Below are positions 16,891 through 25,890 of a stretch of 52,350 nt of DNA, piece by piece. The notes beneath the pieces are model-generated. The model saw only the letters and a program-made list of their open reading frames with translations, was not told where the DNA came from and did not search any database. A program made the position numbers and the translations under genes. Position 1 is the first letter of the stretch; each line of letters starts with the position of its first letter. Source of the DNA: Roseofilum halophilum BLCC-M91 (lineage in GTDB: Bacteria; Cyanobacteriota; Cyanobacteriia; Cyanobacteriales; Desertifilaceae); assembly GCF_030068445.1 (NCBI RefSeq), contig NZ_JAQPOK010000096.1, positions 1 through 52,350 of the forward strand, in the 5' to 3' direction.

Positions 16891-16931
16891 CAGAACTTTT
16901 GCTCCCCTTCGCCCATTCTAAAAAGACGGGG

Positions 16932-18317
16932 CTACCCAACTCCCGAACTTTGTTGGTGTTGTTTTTCAAACCAGAATCCGGCTGCCATTACGCCTAAGCC
17001 GCAGAGGATAAAGACTATCGATTTTAAGAGTAATCCGGTGTCGTATTCTAACATGCGGCTAATAATTTGCCCGGTGAGTAATACTAATCCGCTCCAAAAT
17101 CCTAGCCGGGTTCCCCATTTTAATCCGCGACGAATAAAGGTAATGGCGAGTAGGAAGATTTGGATGTTGATAATCAGGGGAGCAAAAATGGGTAAGGGGT
17201 AGATGAGACTGTGCCAGAGGAAGAGAGCGCAGGTGATGGCTAAAAGGTTTAAGACGAGAAGACTAGAGTTGTCTAAACGCCAGCGATCGCCCGATCGCCG
17301 AGATTGAGAGAATTGAAACCACTGCCATAGGGTTAACCCCACTAGGGCTAAAATATCGAGGCTTAAGCGCCATCCTCCTAGGGTGTCATCAATTCTATCC
17401 CAAGTGGCCCACCCATTCCACCATGCATGGAAGGAAAACAGGTATAACTGTAGGGCGATCAGTAATAGGGCGAGTCTGCGAGCAATGGGTTGAAAGGGAC
17501 GATGATTGAAATTGCCAAAGGCGATCGCGCGATCGTCGTAACCCCACAAAAATGCTGGTGGCAACGTCAACCCTAATGTCACTTTGACGACTAAGGGAAC
17601 CGTCCACACGCCGATCGCCGCAAGCTGTATCCATACGGTGGGGATAAATGCCACCATCATTAAGGTAAAAATCACCCGTGAATTCCACCAACGGGCTAAC
17701 CCAATTCCGACTACACCGGTGATTAAGGGGGCATGTTGCAGCATTCCGGCAATACCGGGTAATCCCCCTGGAGCCAACCAATCATCTAGACTCGATCCAT
17801 AGGCAAGAGCCATTAACACGAAGGAAACGAACCCTAAAAGGGGGGTTCGCAGACTCATGGCTAAACCGGTTACCCCCAATCCCCAAATCAGATAGAGTTG
17901 ATAAATGGGGCCATCGAGGTGAAACATTTGGGACATTAAACCCAAGGAAGCGCCCAGGAGCAAGGTTCCCAAGAGCAATAACCCTTGGCCAAATCGGTGT
18001 TGCCATTGTTCGGAGGGAAAACGCCATAAGTAAAATCCCAGGCTATGGGATGTAATTAAACTGAAGAGTAATAGGGCGATTTTGAGCGATCGCGGCCAGC
18101 CTTGCCAATTAGCCGCCACAAATGTAATCGCCCCCAACCCCAATAATACGGCTCCCAATCCCACCAACACGGCAATAAACCGGTTACTTGCGGCCTCTTC
18201 CAGGCGATCGAATTGATAGCGATGGGATAATTGAGTATAAATTTCCTCAGAAATTAATCCTTCAGATTTCCAAATCTGAGCTTCTTGACGCAATTGGCGG
18301 CGAAATTTCTCGGCCAT
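16932..18317 (-). CDS. DUF2157 multi-pass membrane protein
   Basis: A 461-residue protein. A soluble N-terminal region of about 45 residues (LRQEAQIWKSEGLISEEIYTQL) carries the DUF2157 signature. It is followed by about twelve hydrophobic segments, including FIAVLVGLGAVLLGLGAITFVAANW. Function is unknown. The partner GDYXXLXY gene is downstream on the same strand, separated by a repeat element. The DivIVA-like and coaD genes lie upstream with a 29-base gap. Confidence 0.85.
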   Translation of the reverse strand: MAEKFRRQLRQEAQIWKSEGLISEEIYTQLSHRYQFDRLEEAASNRFIAVLVGLGAVLLGLGAITFVAANWQGWPRSLKIALLLFSLITSHSLGFYLWRFPSEQWQHRFGQGLLLLGTLLLGASLGLMSQMFHLDGPIYQLYLIWGLGVTGLAMSLRTPLLGFVSFVLMALAYGSSLDDWLAPGGLPGIAGMLQHAPLITGVVGIGLARWWNSRVIFTLMMVAFIPTVWIQLAAIGVWTVPLVVKVTLGLTLPPAFLWGYDDRAIAFGNFNHRPFQPIARRLALLLIALQLYLFSFHAWWNGWATWDRIDDTLGGWRLSLDILALVGLTLWQWFQFSQSRRSGDRWRLDNSSLLVLNLLAITCALFLWHSLIYPLPIFAPLIINIQIFLLAITFIRRGLKWGTRLGFWSGLVLLTGQIISRMLEYDTGLLLKSIVFILCGLGVMAAGFWFEKQHQQSSGVG

Positions 18318-18346
18318 ATCATTACTTTATCTTCTCATTGGGTCGA

Positions 18347-18991
18347 TCACTGGAGTTGTTCGCGACCATTACGAACCACCCGCAACATCTCCCCTAAACG
18401 ACCTTCAAGATCCTGCAACACCTGATCTGCATAATCATCGGCTCCTTTCTGAATCATTTCGCAATCTTCCAAGAGTTTCTGGCGTTGGAGTTCTAAATCT
18501 TGTGTGGACTGTTTTTCTAACTCCTGCAACTCCAAAACTAAATTTTCCTTCGTCTTTTGACACTCCTGTAGGGTTTGTTGCCAAATAACTTGTGCTTCCT
18601 GTTCCGCTTGCTGCACTAAGCTCATTTCGTCTAAAATCTCACTGGCCTGTTGTTCGGCGGCACTAATGAGATCTTGTGCATACCGTTTAGCTTTGAGCAT
18701 AATTTCATCCCGGTTACTCACCAAGGTTACCGCTTGCTCAAAAACTTTGGGTAAATGAAACTGAATTAACTCAATTTGATCTAATAATTGGTCTTCATCT
18801 ACAAATGTATACCGCGTCCAAGGAATGCGGGCGCTCATCAACATCATTTCCTTCAGGCGTTCTAATTCCTCTTGAATATCCACTTCCGGTTTAGCATGGA
18901 GTCCATTGGTTCCATTAGGAGAAGGTTCTCCCTGGGTTGGGGAGGTGGGTTCGCGTTCTGAGTTTATGGGGGAGGGGTCTTGTTGTAACAT
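18347..18991 (-). CDS. DivIVA-like / ATP synthase b-like coiled-coil protein
   Basis: A 214-residue protein. A disordered Pro/Ser-rich N terminus of about 35 residues is followed by long heptad-rich helices ([10 protein letters not shown]..., [36 protein letters not shown]). There is no catalytic motif. Coiled-coil proteins of this type are often coded beside coaD in bacteria and are annotated as DivIVA-like or F0 subunit b-like. A structural or polar-localisation role is plausible but unproven. Its start codon lies 28 bases inside coaD, so the two are translationally coupled. Confidence 0.7.
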   Translation of the reverse strand: MLQQDPSPINSEREPTSPTQGEPSPNGTNGLHAKPEVDIQEELERLKEMMLMSARIPWTRYTFVDEDQLLDQIELIQFHLPKVFEQAVTLVSNRDEIMLKAKRYAQDLISAAEQQASEILDEMSLVQQAEQEAQVIWQQTLQECQKTKENLVLELQELEKQSTQDLELQRQKLLEDCEMIQKGADDYADQVLQDLEGRLGEMLRVVRNGREQLQ

Positions 18992-19464
18992 TGATAGATA
19001 TCGAGGGCAACGTGATGGGGAACTAGGTGATCGACGGAAGCGCCAAATTGAGCGATTTCTTTAACCAGACTACTACTCAGAAAGCCATATTCTGTAGACG
19101 TTGCCAGAAACACCGTTTCGATTTCCTCTAGGAGGGTTTTGTTGGTGTGGGCCATTTGGAGTTCTTTTTCAAAGTCTGACACCACTCTCAGACCCCTCAG
19201 CAATACTTGAGCGCCTTGCATTTTAGCATAGTGTACGGTTAGACCATCAAAACTGTCAACTTTGACATTCAGTAAATGTTCGGTCGCTTGTTGAATTTGA
19301 CTCATGCGTTTAGCCACCGAAAATAGGGGTTTTTTGTTGGGGTTGATCATGATGACGACAATCACATGGTGGAATAGGCGAGATCCTCGTTCAATGATAT
19401 CGAGATGGCCAAGGGTGATGGGATCGAAGCTTCCGGGGTAGATGGCAGTTAAAGGTAAACCCAT
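18964..19464 (-). CDS. coaD: Phosphopantetheine adenylyltransferase
   Basis: CoaD makes dephospho-CoA from 4'-phosphopantetheine and ATP, the penultimate step of coenzyme A synthesis. The nucleotidyltransferase motif is [18 protein letters not shown], with the HxGH-type motif as TLGH. The second motif, [16 protein letters not shown], corresponds to ISSTxVRE with a small change. At 166 residues it has the usual length. I start it at the ATG at 19464, which gives the standard N terminus [11 protein letters not shown]. The open frame runs 30 codons further upstream into the M20 gene. Confidence 0.95.
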   Translation of the reverse strand: MGLPLTAIYPGSFDPITLGHLDIIERGSRLFHHVIVVIMINPNKKPLFSVAKRMSQIQQATEHLLNVKVDSFDGLTVHYAKMQGAQVLLRGLRVVSDFEKELQMAHTNKTLLEEIETVFLATSTEYGFLSSSLVKEIAQFGASVDHLVPHHVALDIYQCYNKTPPP

Positions 19465-19513
19465 AGATTGGATTGGCCCATTGATCGAGTACATGAGGAT
19501 TATACGGTATGGG

Positions 19514-20737
19514 CTATTTGGTTTCTTCTTGTTGCCAATAGAGGGCGGCTGCATAGGCTAGGGTGATGACACCAATGGCTATGGCGCTTTCATCGACTTC
19601 AAATTTGGGATGATGGAGGGGATAGTTGGTTTTATTGGTATGGCCAATTCCTAGGCGAAACATGCTACCGGGAGCATGATCTAAGTAGAGGGAGAAATCT
19701 TCAGCGCCGAGAGAGGGTTCGAGTAGATTAATGACGCGATCGCCTCCTAATGCTTTTTGGGCTGCTCTTTCGATGAGTTGGGTGATGTTGCTATCATTTT
19801 GTACGGAAGGAACCAACCGGCGATAGCTAAACTCGTAGGTTGCCCCATAACAGTCGCAAATACTTTTCACGATGCCTTCTATCCATTGGGGTAACTGGGC
19901 GCTGGTTTCTGGATGGAGCGATCGCACGGTTCCTGTTAATTGGACGCGATCGGCAATTACATTATGGGCCCGACCGCCACTAATTTGACCAAACGACAAC
20001 ACCACCGGACGCAAGGGATTTTGAGTCCGACTAATGGCTTGTTGCAAACTGGTAATCACCTGGGCGGCAATCCAAATGGCATCCTTGGCTTCATGGGGTC
20101 TAGCTCCATGGCCCGATTCTCCCACGATCGTCAATTCTATCTCATCCGCCGCCGCCGTCAAAGCTCCATAGCGCACGCCTACCGAGCCAGCCGGAATGGT
20201 TGGATAGACATGAACCCCTAAAATGGCTTTCACGTCTTCCATCACCCCTTCTTCGACCATCCAGCCCGCGCCTTTGGCAATTTCTTCGGCGGGTTGAAAA
20301 ATAAATCGTACTGTACCGGGTAGGGGGATGCCCAACTCAGATAAGACCATCGCTGTACCTAGGCCGAGTGTGGTATGCACATCATGACCACAGGCGTGCA
20401 TCACCCCCGTTTGCCGAGAGGCAAATTCTAAATCCGTCGATTCATGAATGGGGAGCGCATCCATATCAGTACGAATGGCCAAACATCCGGCCCCAGTTTC
20501 TGCTCCTGGTAATTCAGCAATTACCCCGGTTTTGCCCACTTCTTCTTTGACATGCAGTCCGGCGGAGGACAACACCCCGGCAACATAGGCGGCTGTTTGC
20601 CGTTCTTGGCCGCTCAGTTCGGGATGGGCATGGATATGGCGACGAATTTCAATCAGTCGGGGAGCAATGCGAGCGGTGAGGTCTTGGATTTCAGAGAGCA
20701 TAGTGAGAGAATAAACCGGTGTTAGATAATTTGCCAT
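19514..20737 (-). CDS. M20 family amidohydrolase (N-acyl-amino acid / IAA-amide hydrolase type)
   Basis: A metal-dependent amidohydrolase of about 407 residues, of the hippurate/IAA-amino acid hydrolase group. Visible ligands and signatures are [42 protein letters not shown] and [10 protein letters not shown] dimerisation lid domain lies in the middle. It should hydrolyse N-acyl or peptide-like amides in the cytoplasm. The precise substrate is unknown. The start could be 20737 or 20701; both ATGs lack a strong ribosome site. It is divergent from the DUF6884 gene, with which it shares about 66 bases of upstream DNA. Confidence 0.9.
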   Translation of the reverse strand: MANYLTPVYSLTMLSEIQDLTARIAPRLIEIRRHIHAHPELSGQERQTAAYVAGVLSSAGLHVKEEVGKTGVIAELPGAETGAGCLAIRTDMDALPIHESTDLEFASRQTGVMHACGHDVHTTLGLGTAMVLSELGIPLPGTVRFIFQPAEEIAKGAGWMVEEGVMEDVKAILGVHVYPTIPAGSVGVRYGALTAAADEIELTIVGESGHGARPHEAKDAIWIAAQVITSLQQAISRTQNPLRPVVLSFGQISGGRAHNVIADRVQLTGTVRSLHPETSAQLPQWIEGIVKSICDCYGATYEFSYRRLVPSVQNDSNITQLIERAAQKALGGDRVINLLEPSLGAEDFSLYLDHAPGSMFRLGIGHTNKTNYPLHHPKFEVDESAIAIGVITLAYAAALYWQQEETK

Positions 20738-20803
20738 AGTTAAACCGTAAATCAACAGATCGAGAAAATTCAAGTCTCACTATTGAGAAAAGTTGATGAT
20801 TTC

Positions 20804-21541
20804 ATGACAAGTCACCGTTTACTGATTCTATCTTGTTCCCAGACCAAGCGATCGCAGCCCGAAGCATTACCCGCTCTTGAGCGCTATGATGGGCCAGCTT
20901 TTCGGGTAGTACGCCGTTTCTTGAGAGAACAGCCCGATCCAAGTTTAGATATCTATATCCTATCTGGGAAGTTTGGCTTGATTTCTAGTAATCAGTTAAT
21001 TCCAGATTATGACCACAAGATGAGCCAAGCGCGTGCATTAGAGTTAAATTCGTCTATTGTTACGCATTTAGAAGCGACTCTCAAGGTTCATGATTATCAA
21101 AGATTACTGATTTGCGTCACAAAAAAGTATTTTAAAGCACTTGAAAGCTACCATCAAGTCATCCCCATTTCTGTTAATGTGATCCTTGCTACTGGAACAT
21201 TGGGAAGAAAACTGTCGGTATTACGTCAGTGGCTTTATGGCGATTCCTTGCAAGTTTTAGCACCAGTTATTAATGAACAGCCTACAGATAAAATCCATTT
21301 CAAAGGAGTTGAGCTAAACTTAAGTGATGTAAATTTTTCTGAAGTTGCCCGTCAAGCTTTGGCACAAGGCAAAGGAAAACCCTATAATTATCAAACATGG
21401 TATATTTTGGTTGATAATCAGAAGATTTCTCCCAAATGGTTAGTTAGTCAATTAACCGGGTTCCCCGTAAGTTCCTTTCACTCCCAAGCTGCTCGGCGAC
21501 TTTTGCTACAACTTGGCATTCCAGTCTATTGTGATTTATGA
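20804..21541 (+). CDS. DUF6884-like protein, first gene of the transglycosylase/HerA cassette
   Basis: A 245-residue protein. Its N-terminal 150 residues show LLILSCSQTKR, then ALERYDGPAFRVVRRFL, LDIYILSGKFGLIS and PDYDHKMSQARA, the pattern of DUF6884/YaaA-like proteins. The C-terminal part (KPYNYQTWYILV...SPKWLVSQLTGFPVSSFHSQAARRLLLQLGIPVY) looks like a small separate domain, perhaps a DNA- or partner-binding module. I chose the ATG at 20804 over the TTG at 20783. The HerA gene follows after 15 bases. Biochemical function is unknown. Its position beside a transglycosylase-fold enzyme suggests a role in modified-base chemistry or sensing, by inference only. Confidence 0.75.
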   Translation: MTSHRLLILSCSQTKRSQPEALPALERYDGPAFRVVRRFLREQPDPSLDIYILSGKFGLISSNQLIPDYDHKMSQARALELNSSIVTHLEATLKVHDYQRLLICVTKKYFKALESYHQVIPISVNVILATGTLGRKLSVLRQWLYGDSLQVLAPVINEQPTDKIHFKGVELNLSDVNFSEVARQALAQGKGKPYNYQTWYILVDNQKISPKWLVSQLTGFPVSSFHSQAARRLLLQLGIPVYCDL

Positions 21542-21556
21542 AAACATGGTTTTTGT

Positions 21557-23080
21557 ATGAAGAAGAAGTCTTATCCCATAGGAACCGTCATTTCAGATAA
21601 AGAAACACCAACGTTTGAGACAGTCCGGATTAAATTAAAAGCTGGGAAAGATGTGAAACCTGGGACATTGGTGAAAATGAATGTTTCCAGAGAAGGGGAA
21701 GCAACAATTTTAATTGGACGTATCCGCAGTGGTTATGAAAGTAACCCAAATAAAAGCGTAGCTGGTGTAACAGTTAGTGATAATTTAGCTCTTCCTACCC
21801 CATCTATGCCAGAGGAACATAGTACAGATATTTATCGATTAGTTGAAGCTGACTTAATCGAGGAAATTATTGGTAAAGAAATTAGATCACCTCAAAATTT
21901 GCCGAATTCAGGTTCTGAAGTTTTTATTGCTGACTCTAGTGAAGTCGTTCGCGTTTTAGGACTCGAAACCGACAAAAAAGAAGGTTTGCATTTAGGGGAA
22001 ACTGTAGGAGGTGTTAAAACCGATATTATTCTTAAAAAATCAGCAATTCAAAGACACTTTTTTATTGGGGGAACTACTGGAAGCGGTAAAAGTTATGCAA
22101 TGGGTGTTGTTGCAGAAGAATTAATTAAACATAATTTACCAGTAATTTTCATTGATACTCAGGATGAATATTCAGAGTTTGTTAAAAAATTAAGAGGTAC
22201 TGTTAAGAGACCTGGTGAAGATTTTACTATTCGCATATCATCTTTAACTGAGAATGAACTGTTAACATTATTGCCTAGTGCAACCACTGAATTACAAAGA
22301 GATATAGCCGCTCGTGCTTTTAGCGAATTACAAGTTGAGCGATTATCTAATAATATTGCGGAATTTTCTATTGATGATTTATTAGAAAAAATGCAAATAG
22401 TCGGACCCACTTTGACTAATAAGAGAGATAGTGTAAGTATGGCTATTAGTCGAACTAGCTCTTTAAGACGTGATCCAATATTTGGTAATGGAATTAGTAA
22501 AGGGGATTGGTGTAAATTTATGAGTCCTTGTTTGGCCATTGACTGTAAGCGTTTAACTGCTTCTCAACTTCAATCAATTGCTACTGCGGTACTAAGAGAA
22601 CTTCAAATTCTACGTCTTCATAATCAAATTCCTCCTTATGTAGCAGTAGTTGATGAAGCTCATTTGTTTGTACCACAAGGAGAAAAAAGCCCTTGTAAGC
22701 AGATTATTCGAGAAGGGGTAAGGATAGGCAGACATCATGGGATTTGTATGGTGTTAATGACCCAAAGTCCTGTTGACATTGATAAAAGTGTAATTCGTCA
22801 ATGTAATACTAGATTAGTTTTTGCTCTAGAACCCGATCAATTAGATGCTATTCAAGGAGTCAAAGCAGATGCTACCGATGAAATGTTAAGAGCTTTACCC
22901 AAAATGCCACAGGGAACTTGTTTGATCTCTGGCACTTATGAAAGCCTGAAACACACAATTCCTGTCAAAATTAGACAACGGACTACTCCAGATTCTGAAG
23001 GGGGTAAAACTCCTGATATTTTCCAAGAAATGCAAGATGATTGGATTGATAAAATTACTGCGTTGAAAGAAAAGAATTAG
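21557..23080 (+). CDS. herA: HerA-type hexameric ATPase/DNA translocase (DUF87)
   Basis: A 507-residue FtsK/HerA-superfamily ATPase. An N-terminal HAS-like beta domain (about 1-150) precedes the Walker A motif GGTTGSGKS at 171-179. The Walker B motif VAVVDEAHLF is at 362-371, an Arg-finger-like RIGRHHG follows at about 389-395, and a sensor TQSP is at 402-405. HerA proteins form hexameric rings that pump or unwind DNA and work with NurA nucleases. The gene starts with ATG and ends 4 bases before the NurA-like gene. It is AT-rich and contains no HIP1 site. In bacteria, HerA ATPases recur in anti-phage systems. Confidence 0.92.
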   Translation: MKKKSYPIGTVISDKETPTFETVRIKLKAGKDVKPGTLVKMNVSREGEATILIGRIRSGYESNPNKSVAGVTVSDNLALPTPSMPEEHSTDIYRLVEADLIEEIIGKEIRSPQNLPNSGSEVFIADSSEVVRVLGLETDKKEGLHLGETVGGVKTDIILKKSAIQRHFFIGGTTGSGKSYAMGVVAEELIKHNLPVIFIDTQDEYSEFVKKLRGTVKRPGEDFTIRISSLTENELLTLLPSATTELQRDIAARAFSELQVERLSNNIAEFSIDDLLEKMQIVGPTLTNKRDSVSMAISRTSSLRRDPIFGNGISKGDWCKFMSPCLAIDCKRLTASQLQSIATAVLRELQILRLHNQIPPYVAVVDEAHLFVPQGEKSPCKQIIREGVRIGRHHGICMVLMTQSPVDIDKSVIRQCNTRLVFALEPDQLDAIQGVKADATDEMLRALPKMPQGTCLISGTYESLKHTIPVKIRQRTTPDSEGGKTPDIFQEMQDDWIDKITALKEKN

Positions 23081-23084
23081 TAAA

Positions 23085-24734
23085 ATGCCTCGCAAGAAAA
23101 AATCCAGCTATATCAACTCAAATTATATACAATTAGAAATGAATTTTGATGAGATTTTTAACCCGGACAGCTCTCAAATTTTGAATCGTGAACAAATCAA
23201 TAGTTATGATAGATTGAAAAATCACGATCCATTAGAGCAAACCCTTGAGTACATGAGCAAATTAGTTAAAGCTCAAGATCAATGGGAAACCACTATTCAA
23301 ACCGCGAGAGAACGCTTATCACAAAAAGATCCCAGAGAATTATATCTTGAGTTTTTTCAGGATTTGAGAGAACAAATTAAGCACAGTTCAAATCAATCAG
23401 AGCGGTTAGCAAATTTGCTAAAGCAAGTGGCTATTCGTGGCTTTGGAATGACGAAGGAAGAAGTTAATATTACTCCTCCTCCAAAAGGAAGCCGTCAGTG
23501 GAAAGTTGAATTAAATAAAGAATTAGTGCAACGACACCTGGAGACTCATATTGTAGGAAGATATTTTCTAAATTCGATTGAAAGTGATGATAGTTTATGG
23601 AATAACGGTGATTTTTTAATAGGATCTTCGGATGTAAGTCAGCATCGTAGTTCAGTTCCGTATCCTGCTCGTTTTTTTAATCGGACTGTACCCTTTTTAT
23701 TAAACAATGCTGCGGGTGCAATTGTTAGAGTAAGCAATGGCAAGGCTATATTTGATCAAGGTCGGTTTAATCCACAACCAACTCAAGATTTACTTCAATG
23801 GATGTTAATTGATCCATCTTACCAAGATGAATTAGAGCCAGAAGATTTTCATCGCTGTACTGCTTCAGCTATGGATGTAGGTCAATATATTTTTGATCAT
23901 GAATATTTATTGAATGCGGATAGAGATTGTCCTAATATTATCCTTAGAGATGGTAGTTTATTTCCACAAGATGCTTATTTAGATAATTATATAATTGATA
24001 ATAGACGAGGTGAATTTACTAGAAAAGCTATTAAAGAATTACTAAAATGTGTAAACTCTGCTAGAGATTTTAATAGAATTTATTGTGGAGTTTCCAAAAA
24101 TGTTCGTTTAAAAATATACAGTTCTGTTTTAGATTGGTACATTGCAAAACACATAGATACAAATTGGGAAACAGGAAATTATAGTTTAACTGATGGACAA
24201 GCAATGACATTATTGTTATCTTCTCCAGATTGTTTTGATAATGGTTTAAAAAAGGCTATATGTACTTGTTTAATTCGTAGATCATTTACAACCAGAGCAA
24301 CTTTAAATGAAAAGGCAAACTTGAAAGCATTAGATGAATCATATTTTAACCGATATCGTCAAAGAATTGACGATGAAAAAAGCGGTATTGATATAGCACC
24401 TTATAAGGATTTATGTGAAAAATTTCATACTTATACGTTTTTTATTGGACATTCTAAAAGCCCTAATAAATTATTACCTCGTTATGAATTCTTCTCGGCA
24501 AACAATAAAGATATTGAAATGATAGCTGCTCAGATATTAACAGCTATAAAATACTGTAGCTTTGCAGTTGATGAAGATCATTCTTTTATGAGCGATGAAG
24601 CTATTACTTACTTGATTCCATCTGTAACACAACAATCTCATACTTATTCTAAAGATGTCGGTAAGTGGTTAACTCAAAATGTAAAACATCAATTACTATC
24701 TAAATATCAATCTTTAATTGAAAAAATGGTATAA
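23085..24734 (+). CDS. nurA: Large divergent NurA-like nuclease
   Basis: A 549-residue protein, clearly longer than typical NurA nucleases (roughly 340-450). The assignment rests on motif order plus its place directly after herA. D-V-S at 183-185 is in a GSSDVSQHR context and would match the first NurA Asp. D-G-S at 289-291 is in IILRDGSLFP and would match the second. GVSK at 335-338 and a late His in QQSHTYSKDV correspond to the remaining motifs. The first 150 residues are a charged helical extension with no known match. NurA nucleases degrade DNA ends fed to them by HerA. The exact metal ligands need a structural comparison. Confidence 0.68.
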   Translation: MPRKKKSSYINSNYIQLEMNFDEIFNPDSSQILNREQINSYDRLKNHDPLEQTLEYMSKLVKAQDQWETTIQTARERLSQKDPRELYLEFFQDLREQIKHSSNQSERLANLLKQVAIRGFGMTKEEVNITPPPKGSRQWKVELNKELVQRHLETHIVGRYFLNSIESDDSLWNNGDFLIGSSDVSQHRSSVPYPARFFNRTVPFLLNNAAGAIVRVSNGKAIFDQGRFNPQPTQDLLQWMLIDPSYQDELEPEDFHRCTASAMDVGQYIFDHEYLLNADRDCPNIILRDGSLFPQDAYLDNYIIDNRRGEFTRKAIKELLKCVNSARDFNRIYCGVSKNVRLKIYSSVLDWYIAKHIDTNWETGNYSLTDGQAMTLLLSSPDCFDNGLKKAICTCLIRRSFTTRATLNEKANLKALDESYFNRYRQRIDDEKSGIDIAPYKDLCEKFHTYTFFIGHSKSPNKLLPRYEFFSANNKDIEMIAAQILTAIKYCSFAVDEDHSFMSDEAITYLIPSVTQQSHTYSKDVGKWLTQNVKHQLLSKYQSLIEKMV

Positions 24735-24739
24735 AAGTT

Positions 24740-25774
24740 TTGCAAATTGTAGCTGGATTTGGCTTAAAAGGCATCAAACCCCGTGTCTGGGATAAAACCT
24801 CACCCTATTACATCAAAGAGTTACAAGCAGTGATGATTTCCTATGCTGATTTTCATAAAATGCGTAGGCAAAGACAGCAAGTTATGGAAAAAGGATTACA
24901 CGAACATTTTTCCATTCCTAAAACTACAAAATTTTATCTAGATAACGGCGCATTTTCATTTATTAAAAATCATCAAGAGCTTCCCGTTGAAGAATATCGA
25001 GAATTTGTCAAAGCAGCTCATCCAGATTGGTATCCTATTCCTCAAGACTTCATCCCCATCCCTCAAATGACTTTAGAGGAACAGGAACAGTGTTTTCAAA
25101 AAACCATGAACATGAACTTTCGGCACTATCAAGGTAAGTATGTCCCTGTTGTTCATATTAGCCAATTCTTAGAACAATATATTGAAAAAATTCTCAGTAG
25201 TAAAGCTCTAAGAAATAAAACAGACATTGCTTTAGGTGGAATAGTCCCCAACTTGCTCCGCGCTCCCAAAGCCATATCTCATGAAAAAATAATTCATGGT
25301 TTAGTTAGCTTCCGGCAACAATTTAAGGATAAAAAACTGCATGTTTTTGGTATTGGAGGCACTTCAACCTTACATATTGCTGCTTTACTGGGGATTAATT
25401 CGGTTGATTCTAGTGGATGGCGTAACCGTGCAGCTAGAGGTTTAATCCAACTTCCAGGAACGGGCGATCGCATTGTAGCACAGCTAGGGAACTGGAGGGG
25501 TCGATATTTGAGTCAAGAAGAAGAAGAAAAACTAAAAACTTGTCAATGTCCCGCTTGTCAACAATATGGCTTAGAAGGATTAAGAGCCAGTGGAGGCTAT
25601 GGATTTTATAATCGAGCCACTCATAACCTATGGGTACTCCTAGAAGAAGCCAGACAAATTGAAGAGCATCTGAATATTATTGGCGATTATAAAACTTGGT
25701 ATTTAGAGCATCTGGATAATACGATTTATCGTCCATTAATTCAAAAGCTGCTCAAGGAAGTGAGAATTGATTAA
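24740..25774 (+). CDS. TGT-fold base transglycosylase, possibly DpdA-like (DNA guanine exchange)
   Basis: A compact 344-residue protein with the tRNA-guanine transglycosylase fold. The first catalytic Asp lies in YLDNGAF (D68; tRNA enzymes have DSGGF). The substrate pocket Gly-Gly is at ALGGIVPN (166-167). The nucleophile Asp lies in SVDSSGWRNRAARG (D223), matching the family's FDCVxPTRxAR block. Zinc ligands are C268, C270, C273 and H295 (CQCPAC...THNL). It begins with TTG, 5 bases after the nuclease gene. Bacterial tRNA TGTs are longer and act in queuosine synthesis. The loops here differ, and the neighbours are DNA enzymes, which favours DpdA-type insertion of a 7-deazaguanine into DNA. 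A tRNA substrate is not excluded. Confidence 0.8.
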   Translation: MQIVAGFGLKGIKPRVWDKTSPYYIKELQAVMISYADFHKMRRQRQQVMEKGLHEHFSIPKTTKFYLDNGAFSFIKNHQELPVEEYREFVKAAHPDWYPIPQDFIPIPQMTLEEQEQCFQKTMNMNFRHYQGKYVPVVHISQFLEQYIEKILSSKALRNKTDIALGGIVPNLLRAPKAISHEKIIHGLVSFRQQFKDKKLHVFGIGGTSTLHIAALLGINSVDSSGWRNRAARGLIQLPGTGDRIVAQLGNWRGRYLSQEEEEKLKTCQCPACQQYGLEGLRASGGYGFYNRATHNLWVLLEEARQIEEHLNIIGDYKTWYLEHLDNTIYRPLIQKLLKEVRID

Positions 25775-25890
25775 TGATTCGTTATAATAAGATCCCAAAT
25801 CTTGTCTGTGACTTATTCGTAATTTAGTTATTACATACTGAAACCTCTATCAATGGCGATCGCGCTCTAGTCCCTCTATTTTTTACCACC

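Noticed and set aside
24740-25774. Assignment of the TGT-fold gene as ordinary queuosine tgt
   Set aside because: Motifs around both catalytic Asp differ, the protein is short, and its neighbours are DNA-processing enzymes; kept as an open alternative only.
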